A stretch of 64,000 bases of DNA from NCBI RefSeq assembly GCF_021023135.1, contig NZ_PGFV01000003.1, positions 310,001 to 374,000 on the forward strand, in the 5' to 3' direction. This DNA is from Brevibacterium sp. CCUG 69071. Its GTDB lineage: Bacteria > Actinomycetota > Actinomycetes > Actinomycetales > Brevibacteriaceae. The notes beneath the pieces are model-generated. The model was not told where the DNA came from, did no database searches, and was given only the letters and a program-made list of their open reading frames with translations. Both the position numbers and the translations under genes were made by a program. This document shows positions 41,751-49,744 of the stretch, piece by piece (within the stretch, counting starts at the first letter, position 1; each line of letters opens with the position of its first letter).

Positions 41751-43547
41751 TCAGTCCTTGACCGCGCGCTCGGAGATCGCGAGATCGAGCGGGAAGTCGA
41801 CCGGCGCATCCCCGAAGAGCAGTCGACCCGCCGAGGCGGCCGATTCCCTGATCGCGTCTGCGGCGGCCTCGGCGTGCTCGGCGGGGGCATGGACGATGAC
41901 CTCGTCGTGGAGGAAGAAGACGAGATGCGCGCGTCGGGAGAACACCGGCCCCGAGGCGGCGGCTGACCCCTCCCCCTCGTCCGGGTTCCCGTCGCTCGCG
42001 AGATTCTCCCCGGCCTCCGGCAGCCGGGCCAAGCGCAGACGGAGGTCCGCGAGCCACGCCAGGGCCCATTCGGCCGCGGTGCCCTGGACGACGAAGTTGC
42101 GAGTGAATCGCCCCTGGTCACCGGCGGCGCGCCGGGCCCGGTTCTCATCGGCGGCGGTGGCGTCGAACTGGTTCGCCGCCTTCTGCACCTCCAGCCACCG
42201 TTGCCCGGGTGCCGGGGAGGTCCGTCCCAACCAGGTGGACACGACCCCTCCCTGCACCCCCACCTCGGCGGCGGTGTCGACGAGGTGCATCGCGGCGGGG
42301 AAGCTCGTGCGCAGACGCGGCACAAGAGCGCCGGCCTCCCCCGTCGTCGACCCGTACATGGCGCCGAGCACGGCGATCTTCGCCTCCTGCCTCGTGGCGA
42401 CTACTCCGGCGTCGACGAGACCCGAGTAGAGGTCACGGCCCCGCCCGGCCTCGGCCATCGCCCGGTCACCGGACATGGCGGCGAGCGCCCGAGGCTCGAG
42501 CTGGGCGACATCGGCCGAGATCAGCCGCCAGCCGGGGTCCGCGCGCAGGGCCGGGCGCAGCTGCCGCGGAATCTGCAGGGCACCGCCGCCGCTGGCCGCC
42601 CACCGTCCGGTGACGACTCCGCCGGGAACATAGACGGGCCGGTAACGTCCCTGCTCGACCCATTCGTCGAGCCAGTGCCAGCCGTTGGCCGAGAGCAGCC
42701 GGGCCTGCTTCTTGTAGCGCAGCAGCGGCTCGACGCCCGGATGCTCGCTGGTTTCGAGCTCCCATTTCGAGGTCGAGGCGACGTTGATCCCGGCATTGCG
42801 CAGGGCCTGGAGCAGGCGGACGGGCGAGTCGAGATTGGCCCGCGGATCTCCGAACGCGGCCCGCACCTCCTCGGCGACGGCGAGCATCTTCGCCGGCTTC
42901 CGGTCCCCGATCGGGCGGGGACCGAGGATGTCTGTGAGGATCCGCTCATGCTCGGCCACGTCCCAGGGCACCCCGGCGGCTTGCATCTCCGCGGCCACGA
43001 GACCGCCGGCGGATTCGGCGGTCAGCAGCAGGCGCAGTCGCCCGGGGTCGCTCGCCCCGGCCTGGGCACGGTTCTGCCGATCGTATTCGGCCAGGGTCTC
43101 GTCGATGCTGTGGGGCACCTGTCTGACGTAGCCGCGACCTTCGGCGACCTCGAACAGGGCGGCAGGGGCGTCGACTCTCGCAGCCGCCGTCGGCCCGGCC
43201 TCCCATTGTGCGGCCGCACGGATCGCCTCGGGTTCGGTCACGAGCTCGGAGCGGGCGAGGATCGCGTGGGCCAGTCGCAGATCATGGCAGCGTTCGATGC
43301 GGACACCGGCTGCCAGCAGCGGCGGGTACCACTTCGGTGTGTCGCTGAAGACCCACCTCGGCGGGGGTGTTCGGGTCGAACGACTGCGTTCTTCGAGGTC
43401 ACGGACCCGCTCGGGCAGCTCCGCCTCGGCGATGTCGGTCCTGCCGATCACCGCTCCGCCGTGATCGATCTCGACCATGGCCACCCGGTCGTCACCGGCG
43501 CGCCCGAGCACGCACGCAGCGGGAGGACGGTCGGGGACGGCGGACAT
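41751..43547 (-). CDS. Bifunctional 3'-5' exonuclease/DNA polymerase (PolA-like, family A)
   Basis: A 598-residue family A polymerase shorter than PolA and without the 5' nuclease. Polymerase motif A is SADVAQLEPRALA (catalytic Asp near 345), motif B is RQEAKIAVLGAMYGSTTGEAG, and motif C is VFFLHDEVIVHAP (near 545). The N-terminal third is an exonuclease-like fold; I do not see the DEDDy acidic residues clearly, so proofreading is doubtful. Common in actinobacteria as an accessory polymerase. Contains one dispersed 17-mer and one near copy (42260). Confidence 0.85.
   Translation of the reverse strand: MSAVPDRPPAACVLGRAGDDRVAMVEIDHGGAVIGRTDIAEAELPERVRDLEERSRSTRTPPPRWVFSDTPKWYPPLLAAGVRIERCHDLRLAHAILARSELVTEPEAIRAAAQWEAGPTAAARVDAPAALFEVAEGRGYVRQVPHSIDETLAEYDRQNRAQAGASDPGRLRLLLTAESAGGLVAAEMQAAGVPWDVAEHERILTDILGPRPIGDRKPAKMLAVAEEVRAAFGDPRANLDSPVRLLQALRNAGINVASTSKWELETSEHPGVEPLLRYKKQARLLSANGWHWLDEWVEQGRYRPVYVPGGVVTGRWAASGGGALQIPRQLRPALRADPGWRLISADVAQLEPRALAAMSGDRAMAEAGRGRDLYSGLVDAGVVATRQEAKIAVLGAMYGSTTGEAGALVPRLRTSFPAAMHLVDTAAEVGVQGGVVSTWLGRTSPAPGQRWLEVQKAANQFDATAADENRARRAAGDQGRFTRNFVVQGTAAEWALAWLADLRLRLARLPEAGENLASDGNPDEGEGSAAASGPVFSRRAHLVFFLHDEVIVHAPAEHAEAAADAIRESAASAGRLLFGDAPVDFPLDLAISERAVKD
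43353..43369 (+). repeat. Dispersed 17-mer, copy 4 (in PolA-like gene)
   Basis: CCACCTCGGCGGGGGTG on the plus strand. On the coding strand it supplies codons for TPPPRW, a third reading frame. A copy with one mismatch is at 42260-42276 in the same gene. Confidence 0.75.
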
Positions 43548-43727
43548 GATCCCAGCCTACTGCGCACCGGGGACACGGCCGCGGACGCAGCGCGGACGCG
43601 GCTGCGTACGCACCGTCTAGCCCGCCGCTGTCCGACCGACGGTCGCCGAGAACAACCGAATGTGATCCTGGTAACGTCGGCGGCACACCACGGATGTCGG
43701 ACATCGCACGAAAGGCCCACACACAAC

Positions 43728-45098
43728 ATGGACGTTGTCTCCTCCCTCATCGAGGCCCTCGGCTCCTCGGCCGTCATCACCGATCCCGACTCCATGGACG
43801 CCTACCGCTGGGACCGCGCGAACGACCCCGACGCCGGTGTGCCGCTGGCTGTGGTCAGGGCGACCTCGACGGCCGATGTGCAGGCCGCCGTCCGTATCGC
43901 AGCCGCAGCGAAGGTGCCGATCGTCCCCCGCGGGGCGGGCTCCGGGCTCTCCGGCGGCAGCTCCGCGATCGCCGAGGGCATCGTCCTGTCCCTCGACCGG
44001 ATGCGCGAGATCGACATCGACCCGATCACCCGGATGGCCGTGGTCCAGCCGGGTGCCTTCAACGCCGAGGTCAAGGCCGCTGCCGCCGAGCACGGCCTGT
44101 GGTATCCGCCGGATCCCTCCTCCTTCGAGTTCTGCTCGATCGGCGGCAACATCGCCACCAACGCCGGCGGCCTGTGCTGCGTGAAATACGGTGTGACCAC
44201 GGACTATGTGCTGGGGATGACGGTCGTCCTCGCCGATGGGCGCGCGGTCGAACTCGGCGGACCCCGGCTCAAGGACGTCGCCGGTCTGCCGCTGACCAAG
44301 CTGTTCGTCGGCAGCGAGGGAACGCTGGGCATCATCACCGAGGTGACGCTGCGGCTGATCCCGGCCCAACTGCCGCCGACCACCGTCGTCGCGATGTTCC
44401 GCAACCTCGCCGAGGCGACGCAGGCGGTGCTCGACATCGCCCGTGAGCTGCGGCCCTCGATGCTCGAGTTCATGGACCGCACGTCGATCAACGCCGTCGA
44501 GGACGAGATCCGCATGGGACTCGACCGCGAGGCCGAGGCGATGCTCGTCATGCAGTCCGACGAACCCGGCGAACACGCGGCGTCCCAGGCAGGAAAGCTC
44601 GAAGAGATCTGCCGGGCCAACAACGCCTCGGAGTGCTATCTCACCGAAGATCCGGACGAGGGCGAGGCCTTCGTGGCCGCCCGCCGGATGGCGATCCCCG
44701 CGGTCGAGAAGAAGGGGGCGCTCCTGCTCGAGGACGTCGGGGTGCCGCTGCCGATGCTCGGCGAGCTGGTGCTCGGGATCGAGAAGATCTCGCAGGAGCG
44801 GGCCGTGACGATCGCGGTCATCGCCCATGCCGGGGATGGCAACACGCATCCGCTGCTCCTCCTCGACCCGAAGGACGATGCCCAGCAGGTGCGGGCACGC
44901 ATCGCCTACGGCGAGGTCATGGACCTGGCGACGGGACTCGGCGGGACGATCACCGGGGAGCACGGGGTCGGCCGGCTCAAGGCACCTTGGCTCGCGGCCC
45001 ACCTCGGCGATGACGTGATGGAGCTCAACCACCGGATCAAGCAGGCACTCGATCCCGACAACATCCTCAATCCCGGAGCCGTCTACCTCGGGCTCTGA
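43728..45098 (+). CDS. FAD-binding oxidoreductase, GlcD/D-lactate dehydrogenase type
   Basis: A 456-residue flavoprotein. The PCMH FAD domain shows VPRGAGSGLSGGSSA, SIGGNIATNAGGLCCVKYG and LFVGSEGTLGIITEV. The C-terminal cap has IAHAGDGNTHPLLL and GTITGEHGVGRLK with the catalytic His/Glu region. Family members oxidise glycolate, D-lactate or 2-hydroxyglutarate. ATG at 43728 starts the conserved N-terminus; the frame is open far upstream only as a shadow of the PolA-like gene. The stop is 16 bp inside the convergent MFS gene. Confidence 0.92.
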   Translation: MDVVSSLIEALGSSAVITDPDSMDAYRWDRANDPDAGVPLAVVRATSTADVQAAVRIAAAAKVPIVPRGAGSGLSGGSSAIAEGIVLSLDRMREIDIDPITRMAVVQPGAFNAEVKAAAAEHGLWYPPDPSSFEFCSIGGNIATNAGGLCCVKYGVTTDYVLGMTVVLADGRAVELGGPRLKDVAGLPLTKLFVGSEGTLGIITEVTLRLIPAQLPPTTVVAMFRNLAEATQAVLDIARELRPSMLEFMDRTSINAVEDEIRMGLDREAEAMLVMQSDEPGEHAASQAGKLEEICRANNASECYLTEDPDEGEAFVAARRMAIPAVEKKGALLLEDVGVPLPMLGELVLGIEKISQERAVTIAVIAHAGDGNTHPLLLLDPKDDAQQVRARIAYGEVMDLATGLGGTITGEHGVGRLKAPWLAAHLGDDVMELNHRIKQALDPDNILNPGAVYLGL

Positions 45099-46393
45099 GG
45101 CTCGCGAGGCCGGCGGGCTCGGTGTCGGCGCCGCAGCACCGGGGCGAGGGCGACGACGAGGACGAGAACTCCCATCGGGATGAGCAGTGCGCTCCGCAGT
45201 CCCCAATGCTCGCCGACGAGGCCGAGTGCCGGTGGGCCTACGAGGAAAGCGAGGTAGCCGATCGTCGAGACCGTGGCCACGCGCTTGGCCGGGTTCGGTC
45301 CCGAGGCGCCGGCTTCGGAGAGCGCCACCGGGAAGCCGAGCGAGGTGCCCAGCCCCCACAGAATGACGGCGACCGCGGCGACGATCTGACTGTCGATCAG
45401 CGAGGTCAGGCCGATCCCGACGAGCCCGAAGGCTCCACTGACCAGCAGCACGTTCGGGCGTCCGAAGCGGGCGACGATGGGCCCGCCGAGGAACCTGCCG
45501 AGCGTCATCGACGCGGCGAAGATCGCGTAGATGCTCGACCCCAGCGCCGCATCGAAGCCGTGCCCGTCGACCATGACCAAGGGCAGCCAGTCGTTGGCCG
45601 TGCCCTCGGCCAGGGCCATCCCGAGCACGATCGCGCCGATGACGATGAGCCGCGGATCCCTCCACACCGGGCGAGCGCGGGATCCGGACACCGCCGAGGC
45701 GGCAGTGGGGTTCCGGTCTCCATGGGCAGAGGCGGATGCATCCGCCGAGGTGGTCGCTGCGTCGGTCCTGCCCGTCCCCGCGGGGACGTGGCGCATGGCC
45801 GGGACGAGGACGATCGCCCCGAGGACGCCGATGGCCACGAGGTGGATGAGCACGGAGAAGTCCGCGGCGGTGGCGACGATGCCGAGCACCGCGCCGATCA
45901 CCGTGCCGAGGCTGAAGAACCCGTGCAGTGCGGGCAGGAACGGGCTGCCCAGATGCTTCTCGAGCTCGGCGCCCTCGACGTTCATCGCGACCTCGCCGGT
46001 GCCCATGCCCAGGCCGAAGACGACGAGCCCGGCCGCCACGACGAGCGGCTGGGACACAGCGGCACCGAGTCCGACGATCGGCATGCTCGCGACGACGCCG
46101 ATCGTGCCGACGACGATCACCGGACGGGCTCCCCACCGGGAGACGAGCGGGCCGGAGCCGAGGATGCCGATCATCGAGCCGATCGAGAGGCCGAAGAGGA
46201 CAAGGCCCATCTGCGCGGTCGAGGCATCGAGAGAATCACGGATCGACGGAGTCCGGGTCACCCAGGAGGCGATCGAGATTCCGGGCAGGAAGAAGAGGGC
46301 GAGGAGGGCGAGGCGGCGCCGGTTGAGCGAACTCGCCCCGGAGGGCCGACGCGACCGGTGCCCGGTCTCATGGTGCTGTGCTTCGGTGCGCAT
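45083..46393 (-). CDS. MFS transporter
   Basis: A 436-residue 12-helix major facilitator. Landmarks are ALLALFFLPGISIASWVTRTPSIRD, the loop 2 segment GSGPLVSRWGARPV, and a hydrophilic central loop with low-complexity Thr/Ser/Ala. It resembles the YbjJ-like group of sugar or drug MFS proteins. ATG at 46391-46393 starts the gene; open codons beyond it belong to other frames. Divergent from a TetR regulator, with operator-like palindromes between, so it is probably a regulated exporter. Confidence 0.88.
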   Translation of the reverse strand: MRTEAQHHETGHRSRRPSGASSLNRRRLALLALFFLPGISIASWVTRTPSIRDSLDASTAQMGLVLFGLSIGSMIGILGSGPLVSRWGARPVIVVGTIGVVASMPIVGLGAAVSQPLVVAAGLVVFGLGMGTGEVAMNVEGAELEKHLGSPFLPALHGFFSLGTVIGAVLGIVATAADFSVLIHLVAIGVLGAIVLVPAMRHVPAGTGRTDAATTSADASASAHGDRNPTAASAVSGSRARPVWRDPRLIVIGAIVLGMALAEGTANDWLPLVMVDGHGFDAALGSSIYAIFAASMTLGRFLGGPIVARFGRPNVLLVSGAFGLVGIGLTSLIDSQIVAAVAVILWGLGTSLGFPVALSEAGASGPNPAKRVATVSTIGYLAFLVGPPALGLVGEHWGLRSALLIPMGVLVLVVALAPVLRRRHRARRPREPQSPR

Positions 46394-46460
46394 CGGCTCA
46401 TCTCCTTCTCGGGTCTTGTCCTTCGGTGTCTCCCGGGTCCACGGTCCGCCCGTGCGATTG

Positions 46461-46501
46461 GTACAGTCGTACACACTTCCGGTGCGTGTACAAATGTACA
46501 C
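46461..46501. promoter_or_regulatory. Paired GTAC-N4-GTAC palindromes, likely TetR operators
   Basis: Site 1: GTAC-agtc-GTAC (46461-46472). Site 2: GTGTAC-aaat-GTACAC (46486-46501), a perfect 6-bp-arm repeat. Centres are 27 bp apart, lying between the MFS (start 46393, -) and TetR (start 46640, +) genes. Confidence 0.65.
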
Positions 46502-46639
46502 TCTGTGCAGGACGACCGCCACGGACGGCGCCGGAAGACCGAGCGAACTCACGGTGACGAAAGACGGAGAACCGAAAGACGGGGAACCGCAGGCGAAAGA
46601 CCGAGAACACGCAAGGCACACGAACGGGAGGGGCCCGAC

Positions 46640-47197
46640 ATGAGCGCACGCAGCGGGGTTCCGAACGACCCCGGCCGCCGCGAGCGGATCATTCAGGCCG
46701 CGCTCGAGCTCATCCTCGACGAGGGCGTCGCTGCGGCCTCCCACCGTGTGGTCGCCGCCCGCGCGGGCGTTCCCCTGGGTTCGATGACCTACCACTTCAG
46801 CGGTCTCGACGAGATCATCACCGAGGCCTTCAGACTGCTCGTCTCCCGCCTGTCGGGTCGCTACAAGGACGGCCTCCACTCCTCGAAGTCCCTGACCGAA
46901 GCGCGAGAGTCGATCGTCGAGATCATCTGCGGGGACGAATTCATCACCCCGCGCGAGATGGCCGGCATCTTCGAGCTCTACTCCTACGGTCGGTGCTCCC
47001 GGGACTCGGCCGAGATCGCCTCCTCATGGATGGACATCAGCCATTCCGCACTCACCGAGCACTTCACCCCCGCCTCGGCGCGGGCCGTGGATGCACTCAT
47101 CGAGGGCTGGACGATTCACCACCACCTCGGCGGGGTCGCCCCCGACCGCGATCTCGTGCGCTCGGCCGTCACCGCGGTGACATCACTGAACGACTAG
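46640..47197 (+). CDS. TetR family regulator
   Basis: A 185-residue TetR/AcrR protein. The N-terminal DNA-binding domain reads RERIIQAALELILDEGVAAASHRVVAARAGVPLGSMTYHF, with the recognition helix around GVPLGSMTYHFSG. The C-terminal helical domain is the ligand pocket. ATG at 46640 follows GGGAGGGG. It is divergent from the MFS gene and most likely represses it through the GTAC palindromes at 46461-46501. Confidence 0.92.
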   Translation: MSARSGVPNDPGRRERIIQAALELILDEGVAAASHRVVAARAGVPLGSMTYHFSGLDEIITEAFRLLVSRLSGRYKDGLHSSKSLTEARESIVEIICGDEFITPREMAGIFELYSYGRCSRDSAEIASSWMDISHSALTEHFTPASARAVDALIEGWTIHHHLGGVAPDRDLVRSAVTAVTSLND

Positions 47198-47370
47198 ACC
47201 TGAGCCTTCCGGCCGATGACCAGGAACGACAGCGATCAGCGGGTCTGATTCCGTGCCAACCGGAGAAATTTCGACGATAATCGGCACCAGCTGTCGAATC
47301 GAGGATGATCCGATCGTCTTCTCGGTGAGCGACCGAGATGCGGCCGCCGCACAGGAACGGAGCCAGACCA

Positions 47371-47751
47371 ATGCGCTACTCACTGATCTTCCACGCATCC
47401 GAGCCCGGAGCCGATGGCCCGGCGCCCTCGCAGGACGACATCGAGGAGATGATGCGGCTCATGGACGACTACGGCCAGGCGCTCGCCTCGGCCGGCGTCT
47501 TCGTCGCCTGGGAGATGCTCGCAGACCAGGCGTCGACGACCACAGTCACTCGCCGAGGCGGTTCGGTGGTCATCGAGGACGGTCCCTTCGCGGCGACGAA
47601 GGAAGCCTTGGCCGGGGTCGTCGTCATCGACGTGAGTGACCGGGATGCGGCCCTGGCCTGGGCGGAGAGGTTCCCGGGCACGAGCTACGGCACCATCGAG
47701 GTGCGCCCCGCGGCGACCTCGTTCGTCGACGGCGCCTGGACCAGGCCGTGA
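47371..47751 (+). CDS. YCII-related (DGPF domain) protein
   Basis: A 126-residue ferredoxin-fold protein starting MRYSLIFHASEP and carrying the motif EDGPFAATKEALAGVVVIDV, the DGPF signature. Such proteins are the constant genetic partners of ECF42-type sigma factors. The stop TGA (47749-47751) overlaps a GTG at 47748, the expected sigma start. ATG at 47371 is chosen over upstream in-frame codons because it opens the conserved strand. Function unknown, possibly sensing or oxidative chemistry. Confidence 0.9.
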   Translation: MRYSLIFHASEPGADGPAPSQDDIEEMMRLMDDYGQALASAGVFVAWEMLADQASTTTVTRRGGSVVIEDGPFAATKEALAGVVVIDVSDRDAALAWAERFPGTSYGTIEVRPAATSFVDGAWTRP

Positions 47752-47776
47752 CGACGGGCTCGAACATCGCACGCCG

Positions 47777-48913
47777 ATGACCGACCGGGCCGACCCCGTC
47801 GATCGGGGCCTGAGGGCCTGGCGGGAGTCGGGTGTGCCGCGCAACCCCGAAGGCTGGCTCTACCGGGTGGCGCTGAACGCACGACGGGACGTGTGGAAAT
47901 CCGCGGCCGCCCGCACCTCGGTGGCCTTCGATCCCGAGGTCCACGACGAGGCCGGGCACGAGATCCCGGCCGAGGCCGACCCGGAGGCCCTGCCCGACCG
48001 ACGCCTCGAACTCCTCACCGCCTGCGCCCATCCGGACATCGACCCCGGTGTCCGACCGCTGCTCATGCTCTCTGCGGTGATGGGGCTGACGGGACGGCAG
48101 ATCGCCTCGGCGATGACATTGCCCGCGGCCACCGTGGCGGCCCGGCTGACACGGGCGAAGAAGCGGATCGCCGCCACAGGCCTCGGCTTCGGCTCACCCG
48201 ACCGGCTCGAGCTCGAGGCCCGGCTGCCCGATGTGTGCGAGGCGATCTACGGCGCCTTCGCCATCGATTGGGTCCATTCCACCTCCCAGCCGAGGGAGGG
48301 GATGATCGGCGAGGCCATCTTCCTCTCGGGTCTGCTCGCCCGCCTGTGCCCAGGCGACGGGGAATCCCACGGGCTCGCGGCTCTCGTCCACCTCTCGGCT
48401 GCTCGTTTTCCCGCCCGCCGAGGTGAGGGCGGGGCCTTCGTGCCCTTGGCCGAGCAGGACCCCGAGGCCTGGAACACGAGTCTCGTCACGGCGGGCGAGC
48501 ATCACCTCCGCGAGGTCCATCGCTGCGGTCATGTCGGGCGCTTCGGCCTCGAGGCGGGGATCCAGATCCTCCATATGACCGGCGTCCGACGAGGTGAGAC
48601 GGACTGGCCGATGCTGCTGCGTCTCCACGACGACCTCGACCGGATCGCCCCGAGCCTCGGCGGGTCCGTTGCTCGGGCCGCGGTCCTCGCCGAGGCGGAC
48701 GGGCCGGCAGTCGCTCTGGCGGCACTCGAGGCCCTCGACTCCGACGACCGTCGCCTGACCGGCTTCCAACCTGCGTGGGTCCTGCGCGCCCACCTGCTCA
48801 CCCAGCTTGACCGCCGCGATGAAGCGACCGCGGCCCACCGGCGCGCCCTCGAACTGACCACCGACCCGGCCGAACGCGACTACCTCACCCGATTGCCCAG
48901 ATCATCTGCTTAG
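47777..48913 (+). pseudogene. ECF42-type sigma factor lacking most of region 2
   Basis: The remaining 378 residues begin after MTDRADPVDRG with RAWRESGVPRNPEGWLYRVAL (end of sigma region 2), then region 4 (LMLSAVMGLTGRQIASAMTLPAATVAARLTRAKKRI) and the long helical TPR-like C-terminal extension of ECF42 (GVRRGETDWPMLLRLHDDL, AAVLAEADGPAVALAALEAL). The normal start survives at GTG 47748, coupled to the DGPF gene, but it reads TTGSNIARR and stops at 47778-47780. About 55 codons including regions 2.1-2.2 are missing and the frame is shifted. ATG 47777 could start a truncated product unable to bind RNA polymerase normally. Confidence 0.8.
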
Positions 48914-48922
48914 CCTATCCTT

Positions 48923-48939
48923 AGTTATCGGCATTAACT
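48923..48939. promoter_or_regulatory. Inverted repeat upstream of a TetR gene
   Basis: AGTTA (48923-48927), seven bases, TAACT (48935-48939), in a short AT-rich stretch 20 bp before the start at 48959. It suits an autoregulatory TetR site or overlaps the promoter. Confidence 0.4.
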
Positions 48940-48958
48940 TTGAGGACAGCACCACCAC

Positions 48959-49744
48959 ATGCGCATCGGCGGACGACCGCGGCAGATCGAGCTCGACGAC
49001 ATCGTCGCCGCAGGTCGCGACATCGGACTGCGCGAGCTCAGCCTCGGCGGTGTCGCCTCCCGCCTCGGCGTCTCCTCTGCTGCCCTCTACCGTCACGTAG
49101 AGAATCGCTGGGGCCTCGAACAGCTCGTCGGCGAAAGTCTCCTGGCCGATCTGGAGCTGCCCGACGACCCCGCCGCCGACGTGCCCACCCAGCTGCTGAC
49201 CTTCGGTATCGCACTCTTCGACTTCGTCGTCGACCCCCCCGGCCTCGCCCCCTACGTCCAGACCCTGTTCCCGCGCGGTGAGGCCGGTCGTCGGCTGCTG
49301 TCCGAGGAGACCGCCGCGATCGAGCGCCGAGGCTACTCGACCGATGCCGCGATCGTCCTGTGCAGCGCGGTGGCCACCCAGGCCATCGGCCACGCCGCCG
49401 CCGAGGACGCCCAGCGTGCCCGGGCAGAGGGCTGGGAGGCCCGACGCGCCGAGGCGGTCGAAGGCATGCGCGACATCGGTCGACTCCACGAAGCCCACCA
49501 CCGACTGCCGCAGCTGAGCATGCCCCGCTACACCCGCCTCATGCTCGCCGCCACCGTGCGCGCGATCGTCGACATCCTCCCGCCCGACCGGGACGTCGGC
49601 GAGGTCTTCGGCGAACTCGAATCGCAGGTCGAGGCCAGCGAACCCCCGAGTCGCGACGTCGCCACCTCCCACACATCCTCCACGCCCCAGACACCCTCCA
49701 CGTCCCACACACCTTCCTCACTCACCCCAGCGAAGGACCTCTGA
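48959..49744 (+). CDS. TetR family regulator
   Basis: A 261-residue protein with an N-terminal HTH (VAAGRDIGLRELSLGGVASRLGVSSAALYRHVENRWGLEQL) and a long helical ligand domain. The last 35 residues are a Ser/Thr/Pro/His repeat (SHTSSTPQTPSTSHTPSS) outside the fold. The stop overlaps the ATG of the siderophore-importer remnant (TGATG at 49742-49746), so it is in one operon with irtA and irtB and probably regulates siderophore uptake. Confidence 0.88.
   Translation: MRIGGRPRQIELDDIVAAGRDIGLRELSLGGVASRLGVSSAALYRHVENRWGLEQLVGESLLADLELPDDPAADVPTQLLTFGIALFDFVVDPPGLAPYVQTLFPRGEAGRRLLSEETAAIERRGYSTDAAIVLCSAVATQAIGHAAAEDAQRARAEGWEARRAEAVEGMRDIGRLHEAHHRLPQLSMPRYTRLMLAATVRAIVDILPPDRDVGEVFGELESQVEASEPPSRDVATSHTSSTPQTPSTSHTPSSLTPAKDL

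Noticed and set aside
42201-43727. N-terminal 509-residue extension of the FAD oxidase
   Set aside because: It is antisense to the PolA-like gene and low complexity; the conserved oxidase N-terminus begins at 43728.
43617-46136. Long minus-strand open frame (839 codons) opposite the FAD oxidase and across the MFS gene
   Set aside because: Arg/Gly/His-rich antisense translation without motifs; both covered genes are well conserved in their own frames.
47270-47298. TTCGAC-N17-GTCGAA inverted repeat before the DGPF gene
   Set aside because: Arms are only six bases with a long spacer in DNA rich in TCGA, so chance is likely; not listed as an operator.
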